Assembly (NCBI RefSeq): GCF_005403045.1
Contig: NZ_BJCL01000002.1
Location: 434,001 to 498,000 of the forward strand
DNA: 64,000 nucleotides
Reading direction: 5' to 3'
Source: Pseudaquabacterium pictum
GTDB taxonomy: Bacteria; Pseudomonadota; Gammaproteobacteria; Burkholderiales; Burkholderiaceae_C
Positions 7,983 through 17,708 of this stretch are shown in pieces. The notes beneath the pieces were generated by a model. That model ran no database searches. It worked only from the letters and a program-made list of their open reading frames with translations, and was not told the origin of the DNA. A program made the position numbers and the translations under genes. Position 1 is the stretch's first letter; each line of letters begins with the position of its first letter.

Positions 7983-10688
7983 ATGTCCGCATCGCTGGAG
8001 CCGCCGTCGTCGTTTGCGCTGGCCAAGATCCAGCCGCCGCGGTTGCGCACCAGCCTGGTGGCGCGGCCGGCGCTGGAGCAGGCGCTGGACACCGCGCTGC
8101 AGCAGCACCCGCTGACGCTGCTGGTGGCGCCGGCCGGCTGCGGCAAGACCGCAGCGCTGACCCGCCAGATCCGCCTGCTGCCGCCGGGCACCGCGCTGGC
8201 CTGGGTGTCGGCCGATGCCGACGACCAGCTGCAGCGCTTCCTGGTCTGCCTGACCACCGCCCTGGCGCCGCTGGGCCTGCCCTGGCGGGTGGCGCCCGAG
8301 GCGCTGGGCACGCTGGCCCTGGCCCAGCGCGGCCTGCGCGCGGTGGCCCACGAGGTGGTCAACGCGCTGGAAGGCGCCGGCGCGGCCCGCGGCCTGGTGG
8401 TCATCGACGATGCCCACCGCATCACCGACCCGCAGGTCTTCCAGCTGCTGCAGATGCTGATCGAGCGCCTGCCTGGCCACTGGGGCCTGGCCATCGCCAG
8501 CCGGGTGGATCCGCCGCTGACACTGGCGCGCTGGCGGGCCAGCGGCGAGCTGGCCGAATTCCGCCAGGCCGACCTGCGCTTCTCGGCCGGCGAAGCCGAG
8601 GCCCTGGTGCAGAGCCTGGGCCTGGACCAGGCCGCCACGCCCACCCAGGCCCTGCTGCAGCAGACCGATGGCTGGGCTGCCGGACTGCGGCTGAGCCTGT
8701 CGGCCCAGGCCCTGCACGCTGGCCACAGCCAGCGCAGCGGCGGTCCGCCGGCCCTGCGACACCTGTTCGACTTCCTGGCCACCGAGGTGCTGGACGACAT
8801 GCCGGCCGACCTGCGCCAGTTCCTGCTGCGTTGCGCGGTGCTGCCCGAGCTGACGGCCGCGCGCTGCGCCCATGTCAGCCGCCTGCCCGACACCGCCCGC
8901 CTGCTCGACGAGGTGGAGCGGCGCGGCCTGTTCGTGGCCACGCTGGACGCCGACGAGCCCACGCTGCGGCTGCACGACCTGTTCCGCGATTTCCTCGAAA
9001 GCCGGCTGCAGCGCGACCACCCCGGCGAGCTGCCCCACCTGCTGCGCCGCGCCGCCGACCATGAAGGCGACCTGGTGCGGGCGGTGGGCTACCTGGCCCG
9101 CGCGGGCGACTGGGACCGCGCCGCCGACCTGCTGGCCGAGCGCGGGCCGGCCCTGGTGCATGCCGGCGGCAGCCCGGATGCCGAGCGCCTGCTGGCCCTG
9201 CTCCCGGCCGCCGAGCGTGCGCGCCGGCCGGGCCTGGGGATGCTGGAGGGCGTGATCGCCTTCTCGCGCTTCGATTTCGACGGCATGGCCGCCACCATGA
9301 CCGCCGCCGCCGACGGCCTGGACCGCGCCGGCCTGCAGCCCCAGGCCCTGCTGCCGCGCGCCTATGCCTGCCTGGCGCGGCAGAACACCGGCGACCTGGC
9401 CGGCGCGGTGCGCACGCTGGATGGCCTGGACACGGCCGTGATGGACCCGGCCACCCGGGCCTTCGTCGGCTTCTGCAGCGCCTGGGGCGCCTATGCCCAG
9501 CAACGCGCCCACGACGTGGCACCGCACCTGGCGGCGATGCTCGACGCACTGGAGCGCTGCGATGACCTGCAGGCCTGGGAGCGCTGCTTCTTCCTCAGCC
9601 TGCTGACCGGCCTGCCCGGCGTGCGGCCGCTGCTGCAGCGCTTTGCCGACGCGGCCCAGCTGCGCAGCGGTGACGCACCCGGCCAGCTGCGCGCCGGCGC
9701 CTTCCACATCCGCACCTGGCTGGCCGTGGCCGCCGGCGACCTGGACACCGCCGCCACCTGGCTGGCCCGCGCCGACCAGGACTGCCAGTGGCTGGGCCAT
9801 CCGCGCAGCGTGATGACCGAGAGCTGGATGGCGCACAGCCTGATCGACGCGGCGCGCGGCCAGCGGACCGCGGCGCTGGCCGCCGCCCAGGCGAACAAGC
9901 ATGACCTGGAAGACCGCTCGCTGCGCAGCAACCGGCTGACGCATGAGTACGAGGAACTGTTCACCTTCGTGCGCGCCGCCTGGCTGCTGGGCGACGATGC
10001 CCTGCTGCACCGGCTGCAGGCCCAGCTGGCACGCACCGGCAACCGCAACGAATGGGCCGCGGCGCCCGACAGCCGCCGCTTCGCTGGCGCGATGGTGGCG
10101 TGGCGCGATGGCGACCTGGCCCGGGCCGAGGCCGACCTGGCGGCGCTGGACACCGGCGTGGAGCGGTCCTGCTTCTTTCCGGCGGCCCAGGCCCGGGTGA
10201 TGCGGGCCGCCGTGCAGCTGCAGCGCGGCCACACCGCGCAGGCGGCAGCCACGCTGGCACCCTGGCTGCAGGCCGCGCTGGCCGGCGGCGACGTGGGCGG
10301 CGCGATGCTGGCCGGCCAGCCGGTGCTGGCTGCCCTGGCCGGCGCAGATTGGGCCGGCCAGCTGCCCGCCGACGGCGTGGCCCTGCTGGCCCGGCTGGCG
10401 CAGCGGATGCCACCACCCGGCGAGGCCGCCGCCGACCCCGCGCCCACGGCGCCCGCGGTGGCGGTGGTGCACCGCACGGCGGACACCGACGCCGCGCTGG
10501 CCGCGCTCAGCGAGCGCGAGCGCGAGGTGCTGGCCTGCCTGGCCGCGGGTGCCAGCAACAAGTTGATCGCCCGCCAGCTGGACCTGAGCCCGCACACCGT
10601 GAAGCGGCATGTGGCCAACATCCTGGACAAGCTGGCGGTGCAGACCCGCGGGCAGGCCGCGGCGCTGTGGCCGGCACCGCCGGCCTGA
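7983..10688 (+). CDS. MalT-like LuxR-family transcriptional regulator (paralog A)
   Basis: A 901-residue ATP-dependent regulator of the MalT/LAL type. The N-terminal STAND-type NTPase begins at about residue 48 with Walker [11 protein letters not shown] (GCGKT at 52-56), followed by VVIDDAH as Walker B. A long helical TPR-like region fills the middle. The C-terminal LuxR helix-turn-helix is at about 841-895 ([31 protein letters not shown]). Proteins of this type bind an inducer and ATP, oligomerise and activate promoters. The ATG at 7983 follows a -10-like CAGAAT by six bases with no ribosome site, so the message may be leaderless. Its closest relative here is the next gene, oriented towards it. 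Confidence 0.9.
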   Translation: MSASLEPPSSFALAKIQPPRLRTSLVARPALEQALDTALQQHPLTLLVAPAGCGKTAALTRQIRLLPPGTALAWVSADADDQLQRFLVCLTTALAPLGLPWRVAPEALGTLALAQRGLRAVAHEVVNALEGAGAARGLVVIDDAHRITDPQVFQLLQMLIERLPGHWGLAIASRVDPPLTLARWRASGELAEFRQADLRFSAGEAEALVQSLGLDQAATPTQALLQQTDGWAAGLRLSLSAQALHAGHSQRSGGPPALRHLFDFLATEVLDDMPADLRQFLLRCAVLPELTAARCAHVSRLPDTARLLDEVERRGLFVATLDADEPTLRLHDLFRDFLESRLQRDHPGELPHLLRRAADHEGDLVRAVGYLARAGDWDRAADLLAERGPALVHAGGSPDAERLLALLPAAERARRPGLGMLEGVIAFSRFDFDGMAATMTAAADGLDRAGLQPQALLPRAYACLARQNTGDLAGAVRTLDGLDTAVMDPATRAFVGFCSAWGAYAQQRAHDVAPHLAAMLDALERCDDLQAWERCFFLSLLTGLPGVRPLLQRFADAAQLRSGDAPGQLRAGAFHIRTWLAVAAGDLDTAATWLARADQDCQWLGHPRSVMTESWMAHSLIDAARGQRTAALAAAQANKHDLEDRSLRSNRLTHEYEELFTFVRAAWLLGDDALLHRLQAQLARTGNRNEWAAAPDSRRFAGAMVAWRDGDLARAEADLAALDTGVERSCFFPAAQARVMRAAVQLQRGHTAQAAATLAPWLQAALAGGDVGGAMLAGQPVLAALAGADWAGQLPADGVALLARLAQRMPPPGEAAADPAPTAPAVAVVHRTADTDAALAALSEREREVLACLAAGASNKLIARQLDLSPHTVKRHVANILDKLAVQTRGQAAALWPAPPA

Positions 10689-10696
10689 GCAAGACT

Positions 10697-10711
10697 GCCG
10701 GCGCCGCCGGC
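10697..10711. terminator. Short GC hairpin between convergent regulators
   Basis: GCCGGC, a three-base loop GCC, then GCCGGC form a 6-bp stem in the 28-base gap between the two convergent MalT-like genes. There is no T-tract. It could act as a bidirectional stop, but in DNA this GC-rich such a repeat may be chance. Confidence 0.3.
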
Positions 10712-10716
10712 CTGAC

Positions 10717-13428
10717 CTAGCCGACGCGGTAGCGGGCCGCTGCCTGGCCGCGTGAGTCCAGGCCCAGCTTGTCCAGGATGTTGGCGACGTGGCGCTTCAC
10801 CGTGTGCGGGCTCAGGTCGAAGCGGCGGGCGATCAGCTTGTTGCTGTCGCCGGCGGCGATGCGGGCCAGCACCTCGGCCTCGCGCGGGCTCAGCGCGGCC
10901 AGCGCCTGGCCGGCTGGTGCCGCCTGCGCCGCGGGCGCGGCGTCGGCCGCTGGCGCCTCCACCCGCAGGGCCTGTGCGCGGTCTGCCCACTGCCGCAGCT
11001 GCAGCACCGCGTCCTCGGTCAACCGGCCGGCCCAGCGGGCATCGGCCAGCACGCCCAGCACCCGCGGGCCGGCGAACAGCACCGGGCCGGGCTCGCCACT
11101 GGCGGCCACGGCCTGGAACACCGCCCCGAGCACCTGCGCGGCGGCCGCCGGCTCGCCGGCCTGGCACCAGGCATGGGCGGCGCGCAGCCGGGTCTCCTGC
11201 AGCTGGCCATACAGGTCGATGCCCAGCGGATCGTCCAGCGCATGGGCGTAGGCGCGGGCGGCGTCGGCCCAGCGGCCGTCCAGGGCCGCCAGGTGGCCGG
11301 GCAACGGCAGGCGCTCACGCACGAAGAACGGCTCCTCCTCCGGCCGCAGGCGCTGGGCCAGCTGGGCGGCCATCTGCCGCACCATCGCGCTGTCGTCCAG
11401 CATCAGCGCCAGGCGCAGCTGGGCATAGAGGAAGTGGCTCAGCCAGGTCTCGCGCCGGCCGCTGGTGCGGTCGTCGTCCAGACCGTCCAGCCGGGCCTGG
11501 GTGGCCGCCAGCGCGGGCCCATGGCGGCCACGCACCGCCTGCAGCAGGCCCTGGAACAAGTGGAAGTAACCGTTGAGGTTGGGCGGGCGGTTGAGCCAGC
11601 GGCGGTCGGTGTCGACCTGGGCCAGCAGGGTCTCGGCCGCCTCCACCCGGCCCTGCCACAGCCACAGGCCAGCCTGCAGGGTCTGCGACAGCACCCGCAC
11701 CGTCGACACCGTCTCGTCGGGCGTGCGGCGCAGCGCACCGTCGATGTAGCGCTGCACCAGCGGCGCGGTGCCGCGCAGGCCGATGAACGAGGTCAGCGGC
11801 ACCGCCGGCAGCCACAGCGCCGGGTCGTCGAAACGCTCCAGCAGGTCGAGCATGCGCGCCAGCGGCGCGGCGATGTCGTCCATGCGCGAGCCGGCCAGCG
11901 CATGCCAGCAACGCGCCTGCCAGGCGGTGATCTCGGCCTGCGGCTCCAGCGGCTGCTGCTGCAGCCGGGCCAGCAGGGCCTCGGCGTCGGGCACACGGCC
12001 GCCAGCCGACAGGCCCAGCACCTGCAGCGCCTGGGCCCGCTGCGCACCCACGCTGTGGCCGTCGCGCTGGTAGGCCTCGGCCGCGCGGCCCAGGCTCTGC
12101 ACCATGGTCAGGATGTCCCAGTGCGCCCAGGCGCAGAACCCGCGCAGGTGCAGCAGCGGCGCCGACTGGCTGCGCTGCGCCGCCGGCAGCTGGTCGATCA
12201 GCTTGAGCAGCGGTCCGACCTGGCCACGCGCCAGCAGCGCCGGGCCCTGGCTGCACAGCACCGACTCGGCCTCGGCCCAGGCGCCGGCCCGGGCCAGGTA
12301 GCCGACACGGCGCACCAGGTCGGGCTCGGTGTCGGCGGCCAGGCGCAGCAGGCGGGGCAGCTCAGCCGGGCGCTCGCTGGCCAGGCGCTGCAGCAGGCAG
12401 TCGCGGAACAGGTCGTGCAGGCACAGCACCGCCGCCCCCCACTCGCCGGCCTCGCCGCGCACCGAGACGAACAGGCCCTGGCGCTCGATCTCCTCCAGCA
12501 GCAGCGCCGCCTGCGGCGGGCTGCAGCCGGCCACGGTGGCACAGCGGGCCACGTCCAGCTCGGGCAGCACCGCGCAGCACAGCAGGAAATCGCGCAGCGC
12601 CGGCGCCAGGTTGTCCAGCACCTCGGTGGTGAGGTAGTCGAAGACATGGCGCTCATGCAGGTTGCCGGCGGCACCGCTGCCTCGACCGGCATGGGCCAGC
12701 GCCAGGTTCAGGCCGGCCGGCCAGCCCTGGGTGCGGTCGAGCAGCGCGGCGGCCTGGGCGGTGGTGGGCGCGGGCGCGCCGGCATCGGCACGCTGCTGCA
12801 CCAGCGCCGCCACCTCGTCACCGGAGAAGCGCAGGTCATCCTGGCGGAACTCGGCCAGCTCGCCGCGGGCACGCAGCCGCGGCAGGGCCAGTGGCGGATC
12901 GGTGCGGCCGGCCACCAGCAGGCCCCAGTGCGCCGGCAGGTGCTGCAGCAACGCATCCAGCCACTGGAAGATGGCCGGATCGGCCAGGCGGTGGGCATCG
13001 TCCAGCACGATCAGGCCGCGTGGCACCTCGGTGGCGGCCAGCGCGTTCAGCAGCTCGGTGGCCAGCACCGACCAGGCGGCGCGCTGGCCGTCCTGCATCG
13101 CCACCAGGGCCTCGGGCGAGGTGCGCCAGGGCAGGTCGAGCGGCTCCAGCGCCGCCACCAGGCAGGCGGCCAGGCGGCCGAGGTCGTCGTCCTCGTCGGC
13201 AGCCACCCAGGCCACCGCGGTGCCGGCCGGCAGCTGGGCCAGCTGGCGGGTCAGCGCCGCCGTCTTGCCAAAGCCGGCCGGCGCGCTGACCAGCACCAGC
13301 GGCACGCTGGCCAGGGCCTGGGCCAGGCGCTGCTCCAGCGCCGGTCGGGCCATGAGCCGGGCACGTGACCGCGGCGGCTGGATCTTGGTGAGGGCGAAGC
13401 CGGGACCGGCAGACAACGTGGCGACCAT
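10717..13428 (-). CDS. MalT-like LuxR-family transcriptional regulator (paralog B)
   Basis: A 903-residue paralog of the convergent neighbour. It has the same opening (FALTKIQPPR against [10 protein letters not shown]), Walker A APAGFGKTAA near residues 50-59, IVLDDAHRL as Walker B, a long TPR-like middle, and a LuxR helix-turn-helix at about 845-900. The recognition segments are almost identical ([25 protein letters not shown]), so both may read the same operators, while the ligand-sensing middle parts differ clearly. ATG at 13428. Regulated genes are unknown; none of the flanking genes is an obvious maltose or catabolic operon. Confidence 0.9.
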   Translation of the reverse strand: MVATLSAGPGFALTKIQPPRSRARLMARPALEQRLAQALASVPLVLVSAPAGFGKTAALTRQLAQLPAGTAVAWVAADEDDDLGRLAACLVAALEPLDLPWRTSPEALVAMQDGQRAAWSVLATELLNALAATEVPRGLIVLDDAHRLADPAIFQWLDALLQHLPAHWGLLVAGRTDPPLALPRLRARGELAEFRQDDLRFSGDEVAALVQQRADAGAPAPTTAQAAALLDRTQGWPAGLNLALAHAGRGSGAAGNLHERHVFDYLTTEVLDNLAPALRDFLLCCAVLPELDVARCATVAGCSPPQAALLLEEIERQGLFVSVRGEAGEWGAAVLCLHDLFRDCLLQRLASERPAELPRLLRLAADTEPDLVRRVGYLARAGAWAEAESVLCSQGPALLARGQVGPLLKLIDQLPAAQRSQSAPLLHLRGFCAWAHWDILTMVQSLGRAAEAYQRDGHSVGAQRAQALQVLGLSAGGRVPDAEALLARLQQQPLEPQAEITAWQARCWHALAGSRMDDIAAPLARMLDLLERFDDPALWLPAVPLTSFIGLRGTAPLVQRYIDGALRRTPDETVSTVRVLSQTLQAGLWLWQGRVEAAETLLAQVDTDRRWLNRPPNLNGYFHLFQGLLQAVRGRHGPALAATQARLDGLDDDRTSGRRETWLSHFLYAQLRLALMLDDSAMVRQMAAQLAQRLRPEEEPFFVRERLPLPGHLAALDGRWADAARAYAHALDDPLGIDLYGQLQETRLRAAHAWCQAGEPAAAAQVLGAVFQAVAASGEPGPVLFAGPRVLGVLADARWAGRLTEDAVLQLRQWADRAQALRVEAPAADAAPAAQAAPAGQALAALSPREAEVLARIAAGDSNKLIARRFDLSPHTVKRHVANILDKLGLDSRGQAAARYRVG

Positions 13429-13500
13429 GGCGGCTGATTGTGGTCAAGCCGGGCCGGCCTGCCAACGGGAGAACGCCGGTAGGCCGGCGCGGGCCGGTGC

Positions 13501-14562
13501 TCAGGCCGCCGCGAAGGCGGCGTCGAGCTGCGCCACCCACGCCGCCTGCTGGGCCTTCGTGGCAAAGCTGGCGGTGAAGCTGTTGTGCAGCAGGGCCCAG
13601 GCCTCGGCCACGCCCAGCTGGGGCAGCGCGTCGAAGGTGGCCAGCAGGTTGGTGTTGAGGTAGCCGCCGAAGTAGGCCGGGTCGTCGCTGTTGACCATCG
13701 CGCACAGGCCGGCCGCCAGCAGCGCCGGCAGGTTGTGGTCGGCCATGGTGGGATGGACGCACAGCTTGACGTTGGACAGCGGACAGACGGTCAGCGGCAT
13801 GCGGCTGGCCGCCAGGCGCTGCACCAGGGCCGGGCTGTCGGTGCAGCGCACGCCGTGGTCGATGCGTTCGACCTGCAGCACATCCAGCGCGCTCTCGATG
13901 TAGGCCGGCGGGCCCTCTTCACCCGCATGGGCCACCAGGCGCAGGCCGGCCGCCTTGGCCTGGGCGAAGACACGGGCGAACTTCTCCGGCGGGTGGCCGC
14001 GCTCGCTGCTGTCCAGGCCGACGCCGATGAATTGGTCCCGGTACGGCATGGCGGCATTCAGCGTGGCGATGGCGCTGGCTTCATCCAAATGGCGCAGGAA
14101 GCACAGGATCAGGCTGGCGCTGATGCCCAGCTGGGCTTGTGCCTGCTGGCAGGCGCGGTGCAGGCCGGCGATCACCACGCCGATGTCCACGCCGCGCTCG
14201 GTGTGGGTCTGCGGGTCGAAGAACAGCTCGGCATGGACGACGTTGTCGGCCTGGGCGCGCAGGAAGTAGGCCCAGGCCATGTCGAAGAAATCCGCCTCCT
14301 GCAGCAGCACGCTGGCACCGGCGTAGTAGATGTCCAGGAAGCTCTGCAGGTCGGTGAAGGCATAGGCCGCGCGCAGCGCGTCCACACTGGGATGGGCCAG
14401 GGCCACGCCGTTGCGCTGCGCCAGCTGGAAGATCAGCTCGGGCTCCAGCGAGCCCTCGATGTGGATGTGCAGCTCGGCCTTGGGCGCGGCCTGCAGCAGG
14501 GCGCGCAAACGCTCACGCGGCAGGGTGGCGGGCAGATGGGCAGGCAGGGTGGGCTGGGGCAT
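13501..14562 (-). CDS. Adenine deaminase (adenosine deaminase-like family)
   Basis: Cytoplasmic zinc hydrolase of 353 residues, predicted to convert adenine to hypoxanthine plus ammonia. It has the family metal and catalytic residues: His32/His34 (ELHIHIEGSLEPELIF), His212 and Glu215 (HAGEEG), His236 (RIDHGVR), and the Asp pair at 293-294 (NSDDPAYFGG). The block IEGSLEPELIFQLAQRNG followed by AYAFTDLQSFLD is typical of the bacterial adenine-specific (AAH-type) branch rather than true adenosine deaminase, and the purine-base context agrees. A GTG at 14586 is an alternative start, but the ATG at 14562 is preferred. It is the last gene of the leftward purine operon, 17 bases after the Rieske stop. 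Confidence 0.85.
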   Translation of the reverse strand: MPQPTLPAHLPATLPRERLRALLQAAPKAELHIHIEGSLEPELIFQLAQRNGVALAHPSVDALRAAYAFTDLQSFLDIYYAGASVLLQEADFFDMAWAYFLRAQADNVVHAELFFDPQTHTERGVDIGVVIAGLHRACQQAQAQLGISASLILCFLRHLDEASAIATLNAAMPYRDQFIGVGLDSSERGHPPEKFARVFAQAKAAGLRLVAHAGEEGPPAYIESALDVLQVERIDHGVRCTDSPALVQRLAASRMPLTVCPLSNVKLCVHPTMADHNLPALLAAGLCAMVNSDDPAYFGGYLNTNLLATFDALPQLGVAEAWALLHNSFTASFATKAQQAAWVAQLDAAFAAA

Positions 14563-14579
14563 GGTGGTTGCGCGTGGGG

Positions 14580-15578
14580 TCAGCACACGCCGTGGGTGAT
14601 GCCCAGGGCGCGCAGGTGGCGCCGGTAGGCGGTGGCACTGCGGTCGGCGGCACAGTGCAGTTCCTGCACCGGCGCACTGTCGCTGATCGGCAGGCGCCTG
14701 GGGCGCTGGGATTCCAGCACCGGCTGGTCCTGGGTGAAGATGGTGTACTGGAAGGCCTGCAGGCTGCTGTCAGGCGATTCGAAGTCGTTCATCGCCAGGC
14801 GGAACCAGACGCGGCTGCTCTCGGGCGTGACGGGGCAGACGAACAGCGCGATCGATTCGCGGAAGTCGGCCAAGGCGACGGTGGCGGGGTCAGGCACCTT
14901 GGTCAGCACCGCGGTGTAGGGCGCGTTGACCTCGTAGGTGTACTCGACCATGGCGCCGGTCTGGGCATGCAGGCTGCTCTTGGGCTGCCAGGCCAGACAC
15001 TGGGTGGCGAGGAAGCCGGTGGGCGTGGCCTGCACCTGGTAGGGCGGCACGGCCATGTGGTCGCGGTCGCCCAGCCAGTCTTCATGCACCGTGCCGAAGT
15101 GCGCCATGTCGAGGAAGTTCTCGACGATGCGCGGCGCGCTGGTGGCCACGTCGTACGGGCCGCAGGTGACCTTGCGCAGGCGGGGCTCGTCTTCGGCGGC
15201 GAAGGCTGGCGGCTGGGCCTCGCCATCATCGGCCAGCCGCACCCACACCAGGCCGTGGCGCTCGGTGCAACTGAAGACGGTGGCGCGGTGGCTGGCCGGT
15301 GGGGTGAAGTCCGGCAGGGCCGGCACCACCACCACCTGGCCGCTGCCGGCAAAGCGCCAGCCGTGGTACGGGCACTCCAGCTGACCACCGCGCACGCAGC
15401 CCAGGCTGAGCGCTGCGCCGCGGTGCGGGCAGCGGTCAGCCCAGGCCTGCACGGCGCCGGCTGCGTCACGCCACAGCACCAGCGCCTGGTCCAGCAGCTG
15501 CACCGCCAGCGGCGCCGTGCCAACGGCGGTGGCCAAGGCCACCGGATGCCAGTGCCGGTGTTCAACCGGCACGGCCAT
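14580..15578 (-). CDS. Rieske non-haem iron oxygenase in the purine operon
   Basis: A 332-residue Rieske-type oxygenase alpha subunit. The [2Fe-2S] ligands are Cys50-His52 and Cys69-His72 (CPHRGA, CPYHGW). The mononuclear iron motif is Asp157, His160, His165 (ENFLDMAHFGTVH). This architecture is shared by vanillate O-demethylase, PrnD-like and caffeine N-demethylase (NdmA/NdmB) proteins. The start ATG overlaps the TGA of the BMP-lipoprotein gene by one base, so translation is probably coupled to the purine transporter. That context suggests a purine derivative, such as an N-methylated xanthine, as substrate; this is inference. A partner reductase should be needed, and none is encoded nearby. 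Confidence 0.9.
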   Translation of the reverse strand: MAVPVEHRHWHPVALATAVGTAPLAVQLLDQALVLWRDAAGAVQAWADRCPHRGAALSLGCVRGGQLECPYHGWRFAGSGQVVVVPALPDFTPPASHRATVFSCTERHGLVWVRLADDGEAQPPAFAAEDEPRLRKVTCGPYDVATSAPRIVENFLDMAHFGTVHEDWLGDRDHMAVPPYQVQATPTGFLATQCLAWQPKSSLHAQTGAMVEYTYEVNAPYTAVLTKVPDPATVALADFRESIALFVCPVTPESSRVWFRLAMNDFESPDSSLQAFQYTIFTQDQPVLESQRPRRLPISDSAPVQELHCAADRSATAYRRHLRALGITHGVC

Positions 15579-16732
15579 CACTTGCCCGCCGGCGGCTTGC
15601 CTTCCACGCCCTTCAGGAAGAAGTTGACGCCGCCCTTCCAGGCGTCGTCGCCGACCACGTCCTTGGCCAGCACTTCCTTGCCGGTGTTGTCGACCAGCGG
15701 GCCCTTGAAGACGGCGAAGCTGCCATCCTTCAGGCCGGCCTTGACGGCGTCGACCTTGGCGCGGATGGGCTCGGGCACGGTGTCGGGCGTCTTGATGAAG
15801 TCGTTCATGCCCTCCTTGGTGCCCCACTTGGTCACGCCGGTGGCCCACTTGTTCTCGAGCACGTCGTTGACGACCTTCTCGTAGTACACGCCCCAGTTCA
15901 GCACCGCCGAGCCCAGGTGCGCCTTGGGCGCGGCCGCGCTCATGTCGCTGTCCCAGCCGAAGGCAAACTTGCCAGCCTTCTCGGCGGCCTGCAGCACCGC
16001 GGTGGAGTCGGTGTTCTGCAGCAGCACGTCGGCGCCACCGTTCATCAGCGTGGTGGCGGCCTCGCTCTCCTTCGGCGGATCAAACCAGGTGTTGACCCAC
16101 ACCACCTTGAGCTTGGCCTTGGGGTTCACGCTCTGCGCGCCCAGCAGGTAGGCGTTGAGGTTGCGCATCACCTCGGGGATGGGGAAGCTGCCGACGAAGC
16201 CCAGGGTGTTGGACTTGGTCATGCCGCCGGCCACGATGCCGGCCATGTAGGCGTCTTCGTAGAAGCGTGCCTCGTACACCGCCAGGTTGGGCGCGGTCTT
16301 GAAGCCGGTGGCGTGCTCAAACTTGACGTCGGGGTGGTCCTTGGCCACCTTCTCCATCGCATCCCCGTAGCCGAAGCTGGTGGCGAAGATCAGCTTGTTG
16401 CCCTGGGCCACCAGGTCGCGGATCACCCGCTCGGCGTCCGGGCCCTCGGGCACCTTCTCGACGAAGGTGGTCTTGATCTTGTCGCCGAACTTGGCCTCGA
16501 TGGCCTTGCGGCCGTTGTCGTGCGCAAACGTCCAGCCGGCGTCGCCCACCGGGCCGACGTAGATGAAGCCGATCTTCAGCGGCTCGGGCTTGGGCGGCGG
16601 GGCCGACGCGGGTGCGGCGGCGGCCGGCGCGGGCGGCTCTTCCTTCTTGCCGCAGCCGGCCATCAGCGCGGCCACGCTCAGGGTGGACAGGGCAGCCAGC
16701 TGCATCAGCCGGCGCTTGGATTGGTCGGTCAT
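15578..16732 (-). CDS. BMP-family ABC transporter lipoprotein (purine/nucleoside binding)
   Basis: Binding component of a basic-membrane-protein type ABC importer, 384 residues. The signal peptide ends in a lipobox (LMAGC, Cys27), followed by a Lys/Glu then Ala/Pro linker to about residue 50. The PBP fold begins at KIGFIYVGPVGDAGWTFAHDNG, a typical BMP opening. Family members bind nucleosides, purine bases or related compounds. The flanking guanine deaminase, adenine deaminase and xanthine dehydrogenase make purine bases the best guess. It lies 55 bases downstream of the permease stop and overlaps the Rieske start by one base. Confidence 0.88.
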   Translation of the reverse strand: MTDQSKRRLMQLAALSTLSVAALMAGCGKKEEPPAPAAAAPASAPPPKPEPLKIGFIYVGPVGDAGWTFAHDNGRKAIEAKFGDKIKTTFVEKVPEGPDAERVIRDLVAQGNKLIFATSFGYGDAMEKVAKDHPDVKFEHATGFKTAPNLAVYEARFYEDAYMAGIVAGGMTKSNTLGFVGSFPIPEVMRNLNAYLLGAQSVNPKAKLKVVWVNTWFDPPKESEAATTLMNGGADVLLQNTDSTAVLQAAEKAGKFAFGWDSDMSAAAPKAHLGSAVLNWGVYYEKVVNDVLENKWATGVTKWGTKEGMNDFIKTPDTVPEPIRAKVDAVKAGLKDGSFAVFKGPLVDNTGKEVLAKDVVGDDAWKGGVNFFLKGVEGKPPAGK

Positions 16733-16787
16733 CTCGACTCCTGGTTGAACAATGGGTTGGCGAGCGGGAACATCAGGCGGCGGGCAT

Positions 16788-17708
16788 TCAGCCACCCGGG
16801 AAGAAGGGCTTGCCCAGCGAGGCCGGCATGTTCGCACGCAGCCACAGCGGGTTGCGCGAGATCAGCACCAGCACCAGGATGGTGGCGACATAGGGCAGCA
16901 TGCTGAGGAACTGGCTGGGAATCTGCACCCCCAGGCCCTGCAGGTGCAATTGCAGCATGGTGACACCACCGAACAGGTAGGCACCGGCCAGGATGCGCAG
17001 CGGCCGCCAGGTGGCGAACACGGTCAGCGCCAGCGCGATCCAGCCGCGGCCGGCCACCATGCCCTCCACCCACAGCGGGGTGTAGACGGTGGACAGGTAG
17101 GCACCGGCCACGCCGCACAGCGCGCCGCCGCAGGCCACGGCGCCCAGCCGCAGCCAGCGCACCTTGTAGCCCAGCGCATGGGCCGACTCGGGCGATTCAC
17201 CCACCGCGCGGATCACCAGCCCGGCACGCGTGCGGTCGAAGAACCAGGCCAGCGCCACCACCGCCAACAGGGTGAGGTAGACCATCGGATGGTGGCGGAA
17301 CAGCGCCGGGCCGATGAACGGGATGTCGGCCAGGAACGGGATGGCATGGTTGACGGGCTCGCCCAGCTTCTGGCCGACATAGCGCACGCCGACGAAGGCC
17401 GAGAAGCCACCGCCGAACAGGCTGACCGCCAGGCCGGTGGCGTACTGGTTGGCATTGATCCAGATGACCAGCCAGCCGAACACCACGGCCAGCAGCGCCG
17501 CCGCCGCTGCGCCGCCCAGCAGCGCCAGCGTGGTGCTGCCGGCGTGGAAGGCCACCGCAAAGCCGCTGACCGCACCCATCAGCAGCATGCCCTCGGCGCC
17601 CAGGTTCAGCACGCCGGCCTTCTCGTTGATCAGCAGGCCCAGGCCGGCGATGGCCAGCGGCGTGCCGGCGGCCAGCATCGCGGCAATCAGCAGTGCGGTC
17701 TCGTTCAT
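16788..17708 (-). CDS. BMP-type ABC transporter permease 2
   Basis: Inner-membrane permease of 306 residues in the RbsC/BPD_transp_2 fold. The conserved block is LINEKAGVLNLGAEGMLLMGA near residues 26-46, followed by multiple hydrophobic helices and the cytoplasmic coupling stretch RAVGESPESAHALGYKV. It is the partner of the longer permease upstream. The two genes share an ATGA overlap (17705-17708), the classic sign of coupled translation. Nucleoside or purine import is inferred from the operon. Confidence 0.9.
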   Translation of the reverse strand: MNETALLIAAMLAAGTPLAIAGLGLLINEKAGVLNLGAEGMLLMGAVSGFAVAFHAGSTTLALLGGAAAAALLAVVFGWLVIWINANQYATGLAVSLFGGGFSAFVGVRYVGQKLGEPVNHAIPFLADIPFIGPALFRHHPMVYLTLLAVVALAWFFDRTRAGLVIRAVGESPESAHALGYKVRWLRLGAVACGGALCGVAGAYLSTVYTPLWVEGMVAGRGWIALALTVFATWRPLRILAGAYLFGGVTMLQLHLQGLGVQIPSQFLSMLPYVATILVLVLISRNPLWLRANMPASLGKPFFPGG

